64,000 nt of DNA from Catonia carolina (taxonomy: Eukaryota > Arthropoda > Insecta > Hemiptera > Achilidae). Under the pieces are notes generated by a model that had not been told where the DNA came from, searched no databases, and saw only the letters and a program-made list of their open reading frames with translations. The stretch spans positions 434,509,545 through 434,573,544 of the forward strand of contig JAQMRL010000001.1 in NCBI GenBank assembly GCA_035578175.1, given 5' to 3'. Made by a program: the position numbers and the translations under genes. Below are positions 33,670-44,859 of this stretch, in pieces (the stretch's first letter is position 1; each line of letters begins with the position of its first letter).

Positions 33670-34290
33670 AGTCATAGTTTACAAGAAGAACAGTATGGGA
33701 AAAACGAATTAATGCTGAAACGATCAGAAAACGAAGACTGAAATTCTACAGACACCTGTATAAAAAGGATAACAAACGGTTGTCAGAACAAGTTTTTTTT
33801 ATCCTGAATGTGTTACCGTTGAAATCAGAACAATAAGCAACGCCATGACCCAATGAGATGAGGATGATGTGTATGACGTGTAAATGAGGTGTAGTCTTGT
33901 ACAGAACCAGGCCGGATATTCCTGAGAGAGTATGGTTAATTAACTTCACCCATCAAAGTACACCGGTAACTACTATCTAGTATTCAAATCAAAAGTAACT
34001 ACCTTTATCAGGATTCGAACCAGAAACCTTCGTTTTCGAAAATCAGCTGTTAAATAGCTGACTAGTAGCGACTATTTTACTTCTAGACCAACCCGGTGGG
34101 TTAAAAAAACTGGAATAAACGGAAAAGATACAATAAGCCGATTAAAATCCAGTCAACTGATAAATGGCTTCCACAAGGAGCAAAAGCAGAATACAAAATG
34201 AAGGGAAAAAAGAAGGAAATCCTACAGTGAACGAATGCTATAAATATGGACTGCAAAAATAGCTTCTATAAATTTCTTAAGTTTCTTTAC
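33670..34290 (+). pseudogene. LINE family L4 fragment split by SINE-T
   Basis: Left part: VWEKRINAETIRKRRLKFYRHLYKKDNKRLSEQV. Right part after the SINE: an LKSSQLINGFHKEQK-like stretch and 'ggaaatcctacagtgaac'. Both parts align with the two halves of the L4 copy at 49.75-50.98 kb, which is split at a nearby point by a DD41D transposon. Decayed by frameshifts. Confidence 0.6.
33796..34104 (-). mobile_element. SINE-T copy 5, inside an L4 fragment
   Basis: Complete inverse SINE-T, from 'tatcctgaatgtgttacc' to 'gaccaacccggtgggtt'. The surrounding L4 sequence continues on both sides. Confidence 0.88.
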
Positions 34291-34782
34291 ATGGTCTAAA
34301 ATTGGCTCTATACGAAAAAAATTAGTAGGATATCATTTAAACAAACTACAACACTGGCTTACTGACTTAAAATTTAAAAAAAATAAAAAAGTAAGTTACA
34401 TATAACATTTGTATTACGCTAAGAAATATATCTCTCTGTATTTTATGACTCTACATTACCCCCACACTGAAAAAAATACGTTCGTTATCTAGATTCACAT
34501 GACGGCTATTATCTGGAATACTCATGCTGAACAAAACGAAAATTGTTTGAAAAAATTGTAAACGATTTTCTTTACTAATCAGACATTCATATCTACCCAT
34601 TCATTTTTTTATTTATTTGAGAAAAAACTACAACTGTGTAACATTTTAATACAACCAGCAGTTAATATGTCAATAATTTTATTAAATCATCTTGGTATCA
34701 CTTGTATGAAGAAGTCGCGAAGTTGAAGCTCCTCAAGACGATTCACAAAAGCTCTCTATTCCATTGCCTTTTCAGTTTTCTA

Positions 34783-35121
34783 CAGTTCAGCCGTTGTTAG
34801 TTTGCTCCTACTGTCAACAAACAAAAGCCACCTACTACAGGGTGCACGCTAGAGTCTACGACTTTACGGATGTCGTATTCCTATTAAGTTAACTATTTTT
34901 TAAATTATAAGTACTTAAAGTACTAAAAACATCAGTCATGATATGATGTAGGCCTAAGAATTTCATTTAGAAAAATACTTTTAAAAGTATTTTCTATTTA
35001 AATACTTTTGAAAGTATTTTTTGTTACTTTTTAATCAGAGTGTACATATTTTGATATAATGCGCATGCTCAGTGACGTCATTATTTGTTTACATTGGGAG
35101 CAAAAAAGAGAGGCTGGACTA
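34783..35121 (-). mobile_element. MITE1 copy 2
   Basis: The same 340-base element as at 12997-13337, in inverse orientation, with TA on both sides (34781-34782 and 35122-35123). Terminal repeats CAGTTCAGCCG and the inverse of ...GGCTGGACTA. The interior is almost collinear with copy 1. Confidence 0.9.
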
Positions 35122-35123
35122 TA

Positions 35124-35345
35124 GGTGGGTTGTTTGGTACGTAAAGAGCGAATAGTAATTGAATTTGAAGAGCTGAGTTATAGCGACGTTTGCTATGAAA
35201 ACATCTGAGTAGTTTATTTACATTTCGTGTACCATTTCTATGTTAAGGTCTCTGTGTAATGTTTTGTTCTGGAATGCCTGAATAAGTTTTATGTTAGATA
35301 TTTTAGCTGGTCCGTAGATCACTGGTTGCTCAACTTAAAGGCATA
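35124..35345 (-). pseudogene. Degenerate Jockey-like fragment
   Basis: The minus strand reads YGPAKISNIKLIQAFQNKTLHRDLNIEMVHE, matching the 'LWG.A..SN...IQ.FQ.K.LR...L..DL.IE.V' block of Jockey ORF2 with a deletion in the middle. It adjoins MITE1 copy 2. Confidence 0.65.
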
Positions 35346-36600
35346 ACAAAGAATGAGGATCTAACAATCTTCACCGAGTCCTAAAAATCATGATTCCGAA
35401 CCATTTTTATAAACATTAATATCCTATTATTTTTTTCATTCATCTAAAAATGTGGTAATTTATCAATGTCAACATAATAGGCTATTAAAAAACTTCAAAC
35501 TAAATTGGTCACCAAATAATTTATTACATAATTCAACCTTCTGTACTAAGATTAAAATGTACCCTCTAACATAAAAGAATTAAACTGATGATTTTTATTA
35601 AACTGAAGGACACGTAACAAAATTTTAGTAATCAACAAACTAACTTTATCAAAAATATTATAAAAAATTACTATTATTTTTTAACTTTTATTAGTTGTAA
35701 CTACAACTTTATATTTATGATGGACGTAAGTAATGTCCTGTTTCGTCTTGATCGATGAAATCACCCAGTGACAAACCTTTGTCGCTGTTTTATATAAGAT
35801 CTCTATTCAAGCATCTGTTTAATCTTCTTTGTGGACCATGTTCGTATCTCTGGATTCGCGTGATTTATTAATTTTGAATAGAAATCAGTGTTTAATTTAT
35901 TAATGGTTGAGTTAGGCCTAACTGTGTCTTGTCTTTGTTGAGGTCTCGATGTATGAGAGTTTCGTACGTAGTAGCGGCTACATGTGATTAAATGTAAAAA
36001 TTTATTTAAAAAGTTTGTATCTTGTTTACGTTTGATTTTTCGTCGAACCAAAGATCAAAGCTCCATTCATCTAAATTGGACAAATCATATAGTTGTAACA
36101 ATTTTTGTTGTGAAAAAATTATTAAAGCAATTCCTGTATCTTTCTACTTACCTGCTGATGATTGGCCCAGTAATATTCATTCTAGTAGAACACAAATTAA
36201 TAAAATTTATTACTTGTTGTAAGTACCAATACGTACACACAATAAACTTGAGTAATCTCTATCTGAAGAAACAAAGTTCGTCCAGATTGTTATTTCATAA
36301 AATTTCTATATAAATTTTGCAATTATTTCAAAACTTATCAACTTACATAGGTAAAGATGACACAACATTGTTCAAATATTACATGAGTTAGTATTTTAAC
36401 TATAAAAGACAAATCTTGTAATTATTTAAAAATCATTCTCTTCAAAAATATATGGTAGTGAGTACGTACACTAAAAGTAGCCCAAAGATAAAAAGAAGAC
36501 GTGAGTGGATAAAGTGCTATGAAAAAATTTAGTTTTTGTTATTGATAAAGATTTTAAGTGTATATTAAGTTATTACGTAAATGATGATCGGATTAAGTAA
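35346..36600. other. Unassigned; contains a segment repeated near 61.4 kb
   Basis: A minus-strand frame of 82 residues (35803-36051) has no recognised family. The words around 35945-35990 ('agagtttcgtacgtagtagcggctacatgtgatta') recur in diverged form at about 61365-61425, so this is repeat-derived, perhaps the tail of another LINE. Confidence 0.4.
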
Positions 36601-36611
36601 ATAACCGAAAT

Positions 36612-36826
36612 TAATGGAGGCAATATTTGGACGGACGCCAGAGGAGAGAATATCTCTAAAAGTGATGGAATATGTTCAGCTGGAAGAAGGGAAGTGGAAA
36701 GACCTCAAAGAAGATGGCAGTAGTCGAGATGTACGGTGTTTGTGTAGACGTACAGGATGGTTTGTGAGTTCGGAACAGGCTTATACCTAATCCTTGATAG
36801 TAATAATAATAAGAAGAAGAAGTAAA
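36612..36826 (+). mobile_element. LINE family L2, 3' end
   Basis: Ends 'gttcggaacaggcttatacctaatccttgatag' followed by TAA and AAG repeats, as in the inserted L2 copy that ends at 39532. The preceding 150 bases include remnants of the ORF2 tail. Confidence 0.65.
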
Positions 36827-36889
36827 TGATAAAATGAATCTTTATAATGCATCCTCCAGCTTAAAATCAAGTCTATTTTATAATAATTT

Positions 36890-37545
36890 AAATTTCACTA
36901 ACCTTTTCCGTATCGCCGACGCCCTCCACCATTATCAGCGCCTGCAGACGGTCCCAGAACCTGCCTCCCACGGGGAGCGCAGCCAGCAGTGCCTCCCCTC
37001 CATTACGAAGTGGACTCGCCGGAGAGGTATTTAAGCAGCCGCACTGAACCGCGAGTCGCATTCGCCTACCAACTCCCGAATGGAAAAGAAGAAAGAAGAG
37101 CAAGCAAGAAGAAGGGCCCATCCGAGATCACCAGCCCTGGTCTACGCTTCCGGTGGCGGACGTACATTCCCGCACCGGTCAGCCTTCGCCGACCCAGAGA
37201 GAACCACCTCGGCAGACGGCCTGCGCCGATCCGACACTGCGGAGCTCTGGAGGGCCACCATTGTCACGCTGCAGTGCGGACCCAACTGTCGCTGAGGGAA
37301 GGCTAGCCGAGCCGTCACTCTTCGGGCTCCGCTTTCAACACGCCATCTGGCCGCTTCCGACCACCAACAATGGCCCCTTTCAGGGCCAATCACATAACAC
37401 ACCCGGCCCTTTTCTGGGTCACCAACGCTTTTCAGCGGCCCTTTTCAAGGCCACCAAACTCACAAGCAAGGTTTCGGCACGTGTCATTGGCCCCGGTCGG
37501 CGACAACAGCTGTCTTGATCCTTATTATCTACTTACCTGTCTCAG
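36890..37545 (+). other. GC-rich island with promoter-like signals
   Basis: About 650 bases with markedly higher GC and many CpG steps in an AT-rich setting. A TATA-like tatttaag (about 37027-37034) is followed some 30 bases on by 'cgagtcgcattcgcc', a possible initiator. Frames of 105-121 residues overlap on both strands with no recognised domain, so GC content alone explains them. Three histone-type stem-loops lie near its right end. Most likely the 5' region of a retroelement; a CpG-rich first exon is the alternative. Confidence 0.45.
37372..37452 (+). repeat. Three tandem histone-type stem-loops
   Basis: Three 16-base hairpins: ggcccctttcagggcc (37372-37387), ggcccttttctgggtc (37405-37420) and ggcccttttcaaggcc (37437-37452), spaced 33 and 32 bases apart. 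The second and third are followed by ACCAA. Animal replication-dependent histone mRNAs end in a stem-loop of the form GGYYYTTYTNARRGCC with ACC-rich 3' flank. The third differs from this by one unpaired position in the stem. No histone protein is encoded nearby. Confidence 0.7.
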
Positions 37546-37564
37546 CGGATCCACAATCAGAGTA

Positions 37565-37760
37565 TACAAAATATTATTGTGAACTTTTAAGTTTGATGTA
37601 CATAATTGTACATGACTGAAGATGCAATATCTTCTCTAGGTTTCAAAAACATTTTAAAATTTCACATGATATTATGTATTCTGATGATGTTGGTTCCACC
37701 GAAACTTGGTAAGTAAATAATAAGGATGTTCACTTGACACCTTCTCCTATCAGAATATAC
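37565..37760 (+). mobile_element. Possible Penelope-like element end
   Basis: Contains 'ctgaagatgcaatatc' and later 'ctgatgatg...accgaaac', a spacing of CTGATGA and GAAAC seen in ends of Penelope-like elements, where it often belongs to a hammerhead ribozyme. Flanking repeats atcagagtatac (about 37556-37567) and atcagaatatac (about 37748-37759) differ at one base and could be a target duplication. Only the ribozyme core words fit; stem II is not convincing. Confidence 0.35.
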
Positions 37761-38730
37761 TACAAAAATCTCATAAAAATTATCTTTTTAAAATAGTAGC
37801 CTAACAATTAACTGTGGTAATAAACCATATTATCTTCATCATTAAAAGGTTTTCCTAAGTATTACTTTAAAAAATTCTCTTATAAAATATCTATATTGTA
37901 TTATTTAAAAACCGGTAATTCATTTTAGAAGATACTGTATACAATACAGATTTTTAATGAATGAATGTGTTATATGCATAATAAATGAATTTTCTTGAAG
38001 GGATAATTAGTACCGAAATTTAAAAAATTGAACATTTTACAAAGCCTTAGATTAACTAGCTTAGATAAGCTAGCTGATTAGCTAGCTATTATTATTGATT
38101 AGCTTAGATAAGCCTTAGCCTTAGCCCTAGATATCCTTAGAAATTTGATCTCATTTTTCCCAAAACAGTACTTTTATTATATAACACCCTTATCTAAGCT
38201 CTTCAAATACTAAAATTCAGAATAAGATGTCCGCCAAGTAAGCTGTGAACTTAAGTTAAGATAAAACTGTAACTTATAAATAAAAATCCCTTTTATGAGA
38301 CGACGCTGGGGGCAATTTTTAAAATTCCTTAGGATCTACCTTTGTTTTTTTGGCAAAAACCATTAGTGATTTTTGTATCTACTCTTTAAGAGGAATCGAA
38401 TGACACTATTTTTGTTTCCAAATTCTGACTTTGATTTATTGACTTCCGGTTTGGGCAACTTCCGGTCAAATCCGGAACTTCAAACCCAATCTAGGACAAC
38501 TAACTTTTTGTGTAGATTAAAAATCCGAAAACTGTTTTTTGCTATCTCTTGTAGTTTCTGACAAACTTGTAGGTAAGACAAACGGATGGACAAAGGAAAA
38601 TGATAGATGACAATTTTAATCATCACCACCAATAATTTTACTAGAAATTTAAACCTAGTGTGCACACGTAATACTATTTTTTTAATACCACCTATAGTAG
38701 TTTTGTTTTTTGTTTGTTTTTTTAATTAAT
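37761..38730. other. No gene seen
   Basis: AT-rich. A low-complexity patch of 'agcttagata', 'gctagct' and 'ccttag' words lies at 38045-38135. Nothing else recognised. Confidence 0.4.
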
Positions 38731-38820
38731 ATACGAGGTGTGGCTATTAGATAACGAGACTGACGTAATTTTCTTTTTTTTTAATTTTATACATAATAAT
38801 TTTATTGTCACCTTCAGTAT

Positions 38821-39398
38821 GTAAAGAGTATAATTTTAGAATCTCTAAAGAAAAAACAAAAATAATGGCATTCACTGGCAAGTTTCCCACTAGATCAAAA
38901 ATTGTGGTAGATGACAAAGTGTTGGAACAAGTATCACAATACTGCTACCTCGGCTGCAATATCAGTTTTAAAGATGATTTAGATATTGAGAAGAAGATAG
39001 GGAAATTCCAATCAATATGTGGTAATATCAGCAGAACCCTGGGGAAAAAAGCGAGGAAAGAAACTACCATGAAGTTTTATAAAGTGATGGCTGCTCCGGT
39101 CCTCCTCTACGGAAGTGAATCATGGGTCACTACAAAACCGCTAGAGAGTAGAGTGCAGGCGGCAGAAATGAGATTCCTACGCAGGGTAAAGGGCTGTGAC
39201 AGACGGGACCACATAAGGAACGATGATATTCGGAAAGAGCTGAATGTGTACAGCCTGAATAAAAGAGTGTTACAATACCGCAATCAGTGGAAGGAGCATG
39301 TTAAACGGATGCCAGCAGACAGATTCCCTCTAAATATCTTAAATTACCACCCCGTAGGTAAAAGGGATGTTGGTAGACCGCGGAAAAGATGGCAGTAA
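38821..39398 (+). pseudogene. L2 non-LTR retrotransposon, ORF2 C-terminus (open)
   Basis: The open frame begins upstream in mariner sequence at 38805, so its first Met is not a true start. It reads KTKIMAFTGKFPTRSKIVVDDKVLE, then YCYLGCNISF, then MKFYKVMAAPVLLYGSESW, AAEMRFLRRVKGCDRRDHIRN, QWKEHVKRM, and ends VGKRDVGRPRKRWQ. These are the blocks after the reverse transcriptase core of many insect non-LTR elements (RTE/CR1-like tails). The endonuclease and the polymerase active site are absent. About 190 codons open with no stop indicates a recent insertion. Confidence 0.88.
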
Positions 39399-39532
39399 TA
39401 AAGGGAAATAAAATAAGACTCAATGCAAGTTGAATGATACAATATAGTAATTTAAATGATATAAATGTTAATAAGCTGATGTGAGTCGGAACAGGCAAAA
39501 GCCTAATCCTTGAGTGTAAGAAGAAGAAGAAG
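38821..39532 (+). mobile_element. LINE family L2 insertion in a mariner
   Basis: 5'-truncated, 712 bases, ending with 'cctaatccttgagtg' and an (AAG)n tail. The perfect target duplication accttcagtat lies at 38810-38820 and 39533-39543, inside the mariner arm. The cleanest LINE insertion in the window. Confidence 0.93.
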
Positions 39533-39763
39533 ACCTTCAGTATACACTCCTTCTCTATCCCTACAATGCTTCATGAGAATTTTCCATTGTTGGAAACAGT
39601 GCTGAAAGTCATCTTCTGTCAGCTTCTTCAGGACACGTGCCGCTTTCTCTTTTACAGCTTCCACAGACTCAAATCTTGTCCCTTTTAATGCAGATTTCAC
39701 CTTAGGGAACAGGTAGAAGTTACACGGTGCAAGATCTGGTGAATAAGGTGGATGTTCTAACAC
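39503..39763 (-). pseudogene. Mariner transposase C-terminal piece in copy 3
   Basis: Reads HPPYSPDLAPCNFYLFPKVKSALKGTRFESVEAVKEKAARVLKKLTEDDF. The final catalytic aspartate of LAPCD is N here. The frame is cut at its 3' end by the L2 insertion, so the last residues are LINE sequence. Further upstream on this strand (about 39780-40110) the middle of the transposase continues with stops, including 'HWKSRTSQKAKKARMSKSKFKAM'. Confidence 0.88.
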
Positions 39764-40383
39764 TGAGATGCTGTACTTGGCTAGGAACCTCTTGCCAGAT
39801 AACGCGGAATGAGCAGGCGCATCGTCTTGGTGGAGAACTCACGATTTATCTTTCCACATTTCGGGGCGTTTCTCCTTACTCTATGACGTAGTTTAGGAAG
39901 TACCTCAAGGTAGTAATACTGATTAATTGTTTGACCTTCAGGAATCCAGTGAAAGTACACAATCCCATGGATATAAAAAAAACAATCATCATTGCTTTAA
40001 ATTTTGACTTGCTCATTCGAGCTTTTTTGGCTTTCTGTGAAGTTCGGCTCTTCCAATGCATGGATTGGCGCTTCGTTTCCGGATCATAAGTAAAAAACCA
40101 CGTTTCATCACATGTTTTTATCTTCTACCTGTTCCCTAAGGTGAAATCTGCATTAAAAGGGACAAGATTTGAGTCTGTGGAAGATGTAAAAGAGAAAGCG
40201 GAACGTGTACTGAATGAGCTCACAGAAGATGACTTTCAGCACTGTTTCCAACAATGGAAAATTCGCACGGAGCGTTGTAGGGATAGAGAAGGAATGTATA
40301 TTGAAGGTGACATAAAGTGATTATGTATAAAATAATTAAAATTTTTTACAACGTCAGTCTCGTTATTTAATAGCCTCACCTCG

Positions 40384-41303
40384 AATCCACAAAATTCATC
40401 ACAGAAATAATTCAAATACTTGTATCGCTATTCAGTATAACAATACATTATTTTTAATAGGTGCTTAAAATACTGCGAGTAAAAAATACCCATAAAACGT
40501 TATTTAGAAATACCAATCTGGAAATCGAACACTAGACCTCACAGATACAAAATTTATTAACATGTTACACCCATGGTATCAAGTTTAGTATAGATAATAT
40601 AAGGATAATAAAACGTCCATTTACTCGGACGGATAAAATATCCTAAATTGAAACATTAACTGGACGGAGAATAAGATGACACAACATCTGTAGAGCAGGA
40701 ACGTCATCAAATCGTAGAAAGTCTGTTAAGAAATCAGCTGTCACTTAGAAGGCGAGGAACACGGGCCGAAGACCCTATGCTAAACGTATAAAGGTAGTGA
40801 TTACAATTAAAATAATTTAACTTGGGTGGTCCAGGTTATTTTTAACAAAGAAAAACTGTATTTACTATTTTTCTTTTATATTACATTTTATAATACATAA
40901 AAAACCTCTTTTATACATCACAAACATTTACATAATATATAAAAAAAAACTATTTACAAAAAAACTTTTCAAATTATATATTATTTTTGGTATATGTAAA
41001 TATAAAATATACACTGTTAATATTGACGATTTACAAGTTCCAATAAATAATATATATAGATATTATATTTTTATATTATATTATATCTCTTAAAATTCAC
41101 ATTGTACAATAAATTAAATACTAATACATAATAAATTACTTATAAAGGTAGGTCATTTAAACAAGAAATACAAAATGTAATCTATATAAAAATATTAGAT
41201 CCTATTTCTATTAATTCACAGTTAAATCAATACGAATGTACTACTAAAATTGTAAAGTTCAATCTTTATTAGAAAAAAATAGAAAACCTTATATTTTCAA
41301 ATA
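40384..41303. other. Very AT-rich stretch, no gene seen
   Basis: The interval 40850-41300 is extremely AT-rich, with runs of 'tatata' and 'aaaaaa'. No structured repeat recognised. Confidence 0.4.
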
Positions 41304-41425
41304 CAGTAAAATCCGGTTATAACGATGTCGGTTGTAACGAAAATCCGGTAATAAGTATGAAAACATTAACAGATTGTAAAGTCTGATTAACGAAAATGGA
41401 ATCCGGTTGTAACGAATGAATCCAC
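41304..41425 (+). repeat. Isolated pogo/Tigger-type terminal repeat
   Basis: Begins TA|CAGTAAAATCCGGTTATAACG and repeats 'ccggttgtaacgaa' twice inside, like a Tigger end with subterminal repeats. No matching right end was found within 2 kb. Confidence 0.5.
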
Positions 41426-41744
41426 CTTCCTTAAAAATTGTTTTGACGATTTCAGGATAAAAAATAGCAAAAATTGACTATAGACAATTTTTTAAATTGC
41501 ATTAAGTTTTGTTTTCTTCGTTTTTGAATATTTTCATTAATTTTACGTGTAAATGAAATAGCTTTGTATCACATATGAAGTTTTGTGTTTTGGTAATTTC
41601 GGTAATTACCTCATCACGGATTTTTGGTAATTACTGTGCATACTTAAAAAATTTTTTAAGTCACATGAACATCTGTAGTCATTAGCCACTACTTTGAGTT
41701 TTTCTCAACATTGGTACGTTAGTGAGTTATCAGTAAACTGCAGT

Positions 41745-41848
41745 ATTATTTCGACTGCCCCAGACCTACCGGGAATCGAACCCGGGGTATTTTTTATACC
41801 TAGAACAGTTGACGACTAAACATCGCTAACCATTCACCCGTGGAGGAT
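41745..41848 (-). repeat. tRNA-like SINE head (SINE-D)
   Basis: On the minus strand a B-box GGTTCGATTCCCGG-type segment follows an A-box-like GTGAATGGTTAGCG. An inserted stretch between them ('aggtataaaaaatacc') breaks a cloverleaf. The adjoining 100 bases resemble those beside the tRNA-like head at 60.5 kb, so this is a SINE family. Confidence 0.6.
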
Positions 41849-41849
41849 G

Positions 41850-42779
41850 TGTAAAAGATTCATGATTTTTTAAAAAATTGATTAACAAAAAATTATTCTA
41901 AAAATCCCTAAAAATGTGCAAAACAAAACTCAAAACGATGGACCTCTACTTCCAGCTGAAAAAAGGTTTCCAATGATTGATAATGTCTTTTAATTTTCTT
42001 ATATATTTATTTTCATCATATTTCCAAAAGATCAAACAGGTTTGCCAATTTTCCGCATTTAGCGACCGTATATTCACAGGAACTACGTTGACTCTTCTGC
42101 TTCAACTCTCAGAATACGCAGTCTTATAATGTTAAGAAAAAGCAATGTTCAATGTACACATCTGTAGTATAAAAACTAAAGAAAGAAGTAAATTTTTTTA
42201 TCTGATCTTTTATGTGTCTATCTGTCTGTAATAAAAATACATAATAAGAATAGGTTTTAAAAATATTTTACAGTTCTCTCTTTAGCGGTATGGAGACGAG
42301 TCAATAAGTAAAGGTTTCTTTCTTAGATAATAAAAGAAGTAAGAACAGATTAATTATTCTGAAATCATTACAAATGATTCAAACATTAAAAAAACTAACG
42401 TGACCAGACGATATAATAGTACATTCGTAGTTATCACATGCGAATCACTAATTTAAAACCGAATCCAGATTGTCGGAACAAATCATCATTTAAAATTTAA
42501 CGGTACATTAAAATTTTACCAAATTTTTCAAAAATTTAAATAATGAATTATATACATTGCCATAAAAATTGGAACCAAATACATTTTCTATAGATACTCT
42601 TAAACCACAATATAAATTAAAATAAATTAGTTACGAATACATAAACTTTTTTTAAGTCTTTTTTTTTGCTTTATTGAACAGTCAACTGAATAATATAACT
42701 TCACCATCCATGAAATTTGTGGAGATTACACAAGTTGAGCAAACTCTGATCATCCTTCCATTCAAGTTGTATTTTAATA
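41850..42779. other. No gene seen
   Basis: AT-rich, without recognised repeats or motifs. Confidence 0.4.
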
Positions 42780-43501
42780 CAGTAAAACCTCACTAATTCG
42801 GACTAATTGGGGGGAAGTGGAGTCCGAATTATTGAAAGTCCAAATTATCGCAAATATTTGTTTACATCTAAAAATTGAATAATTTAGGCAATTAAATTAA
42901 AAAATAAACGTTACTTGTTTGAAATATCGATGTTTAATGAATTTACAGTACAGTATATTGAAAAACAACAAAGTTAAAAGTATAGAAATAAAAATATTTA
43001 CTGAGTAAAAATATTGTTAGATAATAAATGTCCAGTGTAAAATGATATTTAATTGAAACACTGTACTTAGGTACCGATTATTTGGCACTTGTTGAAGTAG
43101 AGGGTTGACAAATATCCTCAGGGATCATTTGAGATTGCTTAGAAAAAAAACTTATTTTTTTCTGTGATTCTTTGCTACACTGTTTTCTTATAACTTGTTG
43201 GCGAATCTCTCTTAGGACAAGATAATAGTCATTGAATTCCGGATTGAAGTCTGCAAATTCAATAAGTTCGTCTATGTGGTTTCTCACTTCACTAGCTTAA
43301 ATTGTGGAACGTTTTCTTCACTGCGTAACCAATAATGTATTACAGGATGAAACAATTTTTATTAGACAGTTAAAAGCTATTATTTTTTTGAAGTAGCACT
43401 TTATTAATTTTTAACTAAAAAACTTCTAAAAAAATTAAAAAAGCTGCTCTTCTTGGAGTAGTCCGAAATATCGCGAATTCCGGATTAGTGAGGTTATACT
43501 G
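42780..43501 (-). mobile_element. pogo/Tigger-type transposon remnant (copy 2)
   Basis: Terminal inverted repeats CAGTAAAACCTCACTAATTC and the inverse of ...GATTAGTGAGGTTATACTG, with TA on both sides (42778-42779 and 43502-43503). It is 722 bases long. A C-terminal transposase fragment (43078-43287) survives on the minus strand. A different subfamily from the copy at 2.7 kb, judged by the ends. Confidence 0.88.
43078..43287 (-). pseudogene. C-terminal fragment of a Tigger-like transposase
   Basis: Reads LIEFADFNPEFNDYYLVLREIRQQVIRKQCSKESQKKISFFSKQ and ends in a Ser/Thr-rich PSTSTSAK. The 'LR.IR..VI.K....QKKI..FF' part matches the Tigger/jerky tail also seen at 3.2 kb. No catalytic domain. 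Confidence 0.65.
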
Positions 43502-43503
43502 TA

Positions 43504-44855
43504 ATGTGTTTTTGTGAAAATATTTTTATTTGATGATTGTAATAATCCCAGGATTTGAGCATTGGCTAATAGATTAGCCAGTGTTGGTAACTAGTTAAGC
43601 CGCAGGCAGTTAACAATTACATAATAGTAATAATTATTATATTTATATTATTAAATAGTTTGGTTTTGTTAGGATAAAACGAATACTGTTTTCGGCATGA
43701 TGAGGTAGATTGCTGTGAATTGATATCTTCTTAAATATAATCCCTGTTGAAAAAAAAAACATTAAATATCGAAAAATGTTAGTAGCAAACCACATTAAGT
43801 TACAGAATATATAACGAATTTACAAAATACCTTTTTATAATAAGAAATTTTTATGTTTCTTTCTTTACAAACAAAATTTTGGAATTGAAATCCATTCTTC
43901 AGTACGATCAAATTAGATACTTTTTTAAATTTCGAGTTTCTGAGTTGTTTTGGTCATAAAGTAACTTTAATTTCCCTATAGAAAATTGAATAGGTTTGTC
44001 CGAATGAGCAGAAAAGGAACTTATTAGTTAAATAAATGTGTACAGTTCACAGCAGTTTTTTTAATTTTTATCACAAATCTAGGGGTCTTTTCAGTTTTAC
44101 TCCCTTCTATTTTCAATTGATATTTGGTTGCCATTTACCATATACCTCCATTTAATTTAGAATTACTCCATTCATGCATATAACTATTGCAATGTAAGAT
44201 AATAAGCAAACAGAATAATACACAGTGGTGAAGTTAGATTTTTCCCAGTGGGGGAGGGGCAAAAGGGGGTTCCTCCACGATTTACCACTTTCAGCACATT
44301 TACAAGTTCGCCAATCCTTCAAGCCGGCGATAGTTCTGCAAAACTTCTTTGAAATTTTACTTTTTTATATAGTTTTTACTTACACATTTAACATAATTTT
44401 TGTTTATTTCACAAATGGTAAATTTACCGCCCCCGGGATGTGCCACAAAGAGCATTTTCTCCTTGTTCTGTCCTATATCCAACCCTAGTAATACATGCAG
44501 TAACATTATTATTTAAATAAATAGCACGGTACCTACACAATAATTTACAATATGGCGACGAAGTTAACGGAAATTGTATAGTTTAATAATAGTTAATGAA
44601 ACCTCATATTTACAAAACTTAAATAATAAAAGAAATATTTAAGATGATTAAAGACTAAATGTAAAAATAGACCTATAGAAGCTAATATCTGGATATAGCT
44701 GGGTATAACAGTAAACATCAGTGGCAAGGGGCAAAATATAAAAGGCCCAAATCTTAATGATAAGAGATGTTCGAATGTAACTCTTTTTTTGTCTTTAATT
44801 TTATTACGGTACTGTACAATGAGCTGTAAAATTTCCGTACTATATAAGATTTAAT
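43504..44855. other. No gene seen; possible eroded hAT end near 44223
   Basis: AT-rich. At 44223 'cagtggtgaagttagatttttcccagtgggggagg' resembles a hAT-type end, but no inverse partner or 8-base duplication was found. Confidence 0.35.
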
Positions 44856-44859
44856 TTAA

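Larger units (their letters stand above)
38734..40383 (-). mobile_element. Rearranged mariner, palindromic derivative, copy 3, split by a LINE
   Basis: Left end CGAGGTGTGGCTATTAGATA preceded by TA; right end is its inverse 'tatttaatagcctcacctcg'. Without the 712-base LINE and the 11-base duplication it is about 927 bases, like copies 1 and 2. The transposase interior reads on the minus strand. The right arm (about 40123-40383) is an inverted copy of the left arm, and the joint 'ttatcttctacctgttccc' is at the same point as in the other copies. Confidence 0.92.

Noticed and set aside
35803..36313. Opposing frames of 82 and 109 residues
   Set aside because: No recognised domain; part of the segment is repeated at 61.4 kb, so repeat origin is more likely than a gene.
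37372..37452. A histone gene cluster
   Set aside because: Only the stem-loops resemble histone genes; no H1, H2A, H2B, H3 or H4 protein motif is present in any frame nearby.
36989..37518. Frames of 105-121 residues in the GC-rich island
   Set aside because: They overlap on both strands, have no recognised domain, and are explained by few stop codons in GC-rich DNA.
44223..44735. A second hAT MITE starting at 'cagtggtgaag'
   Set aside because: A possible end at about 44715 ('cagtggcaaggggc') is in direct, not inverse, orientation, and no 8-base duplication was found.
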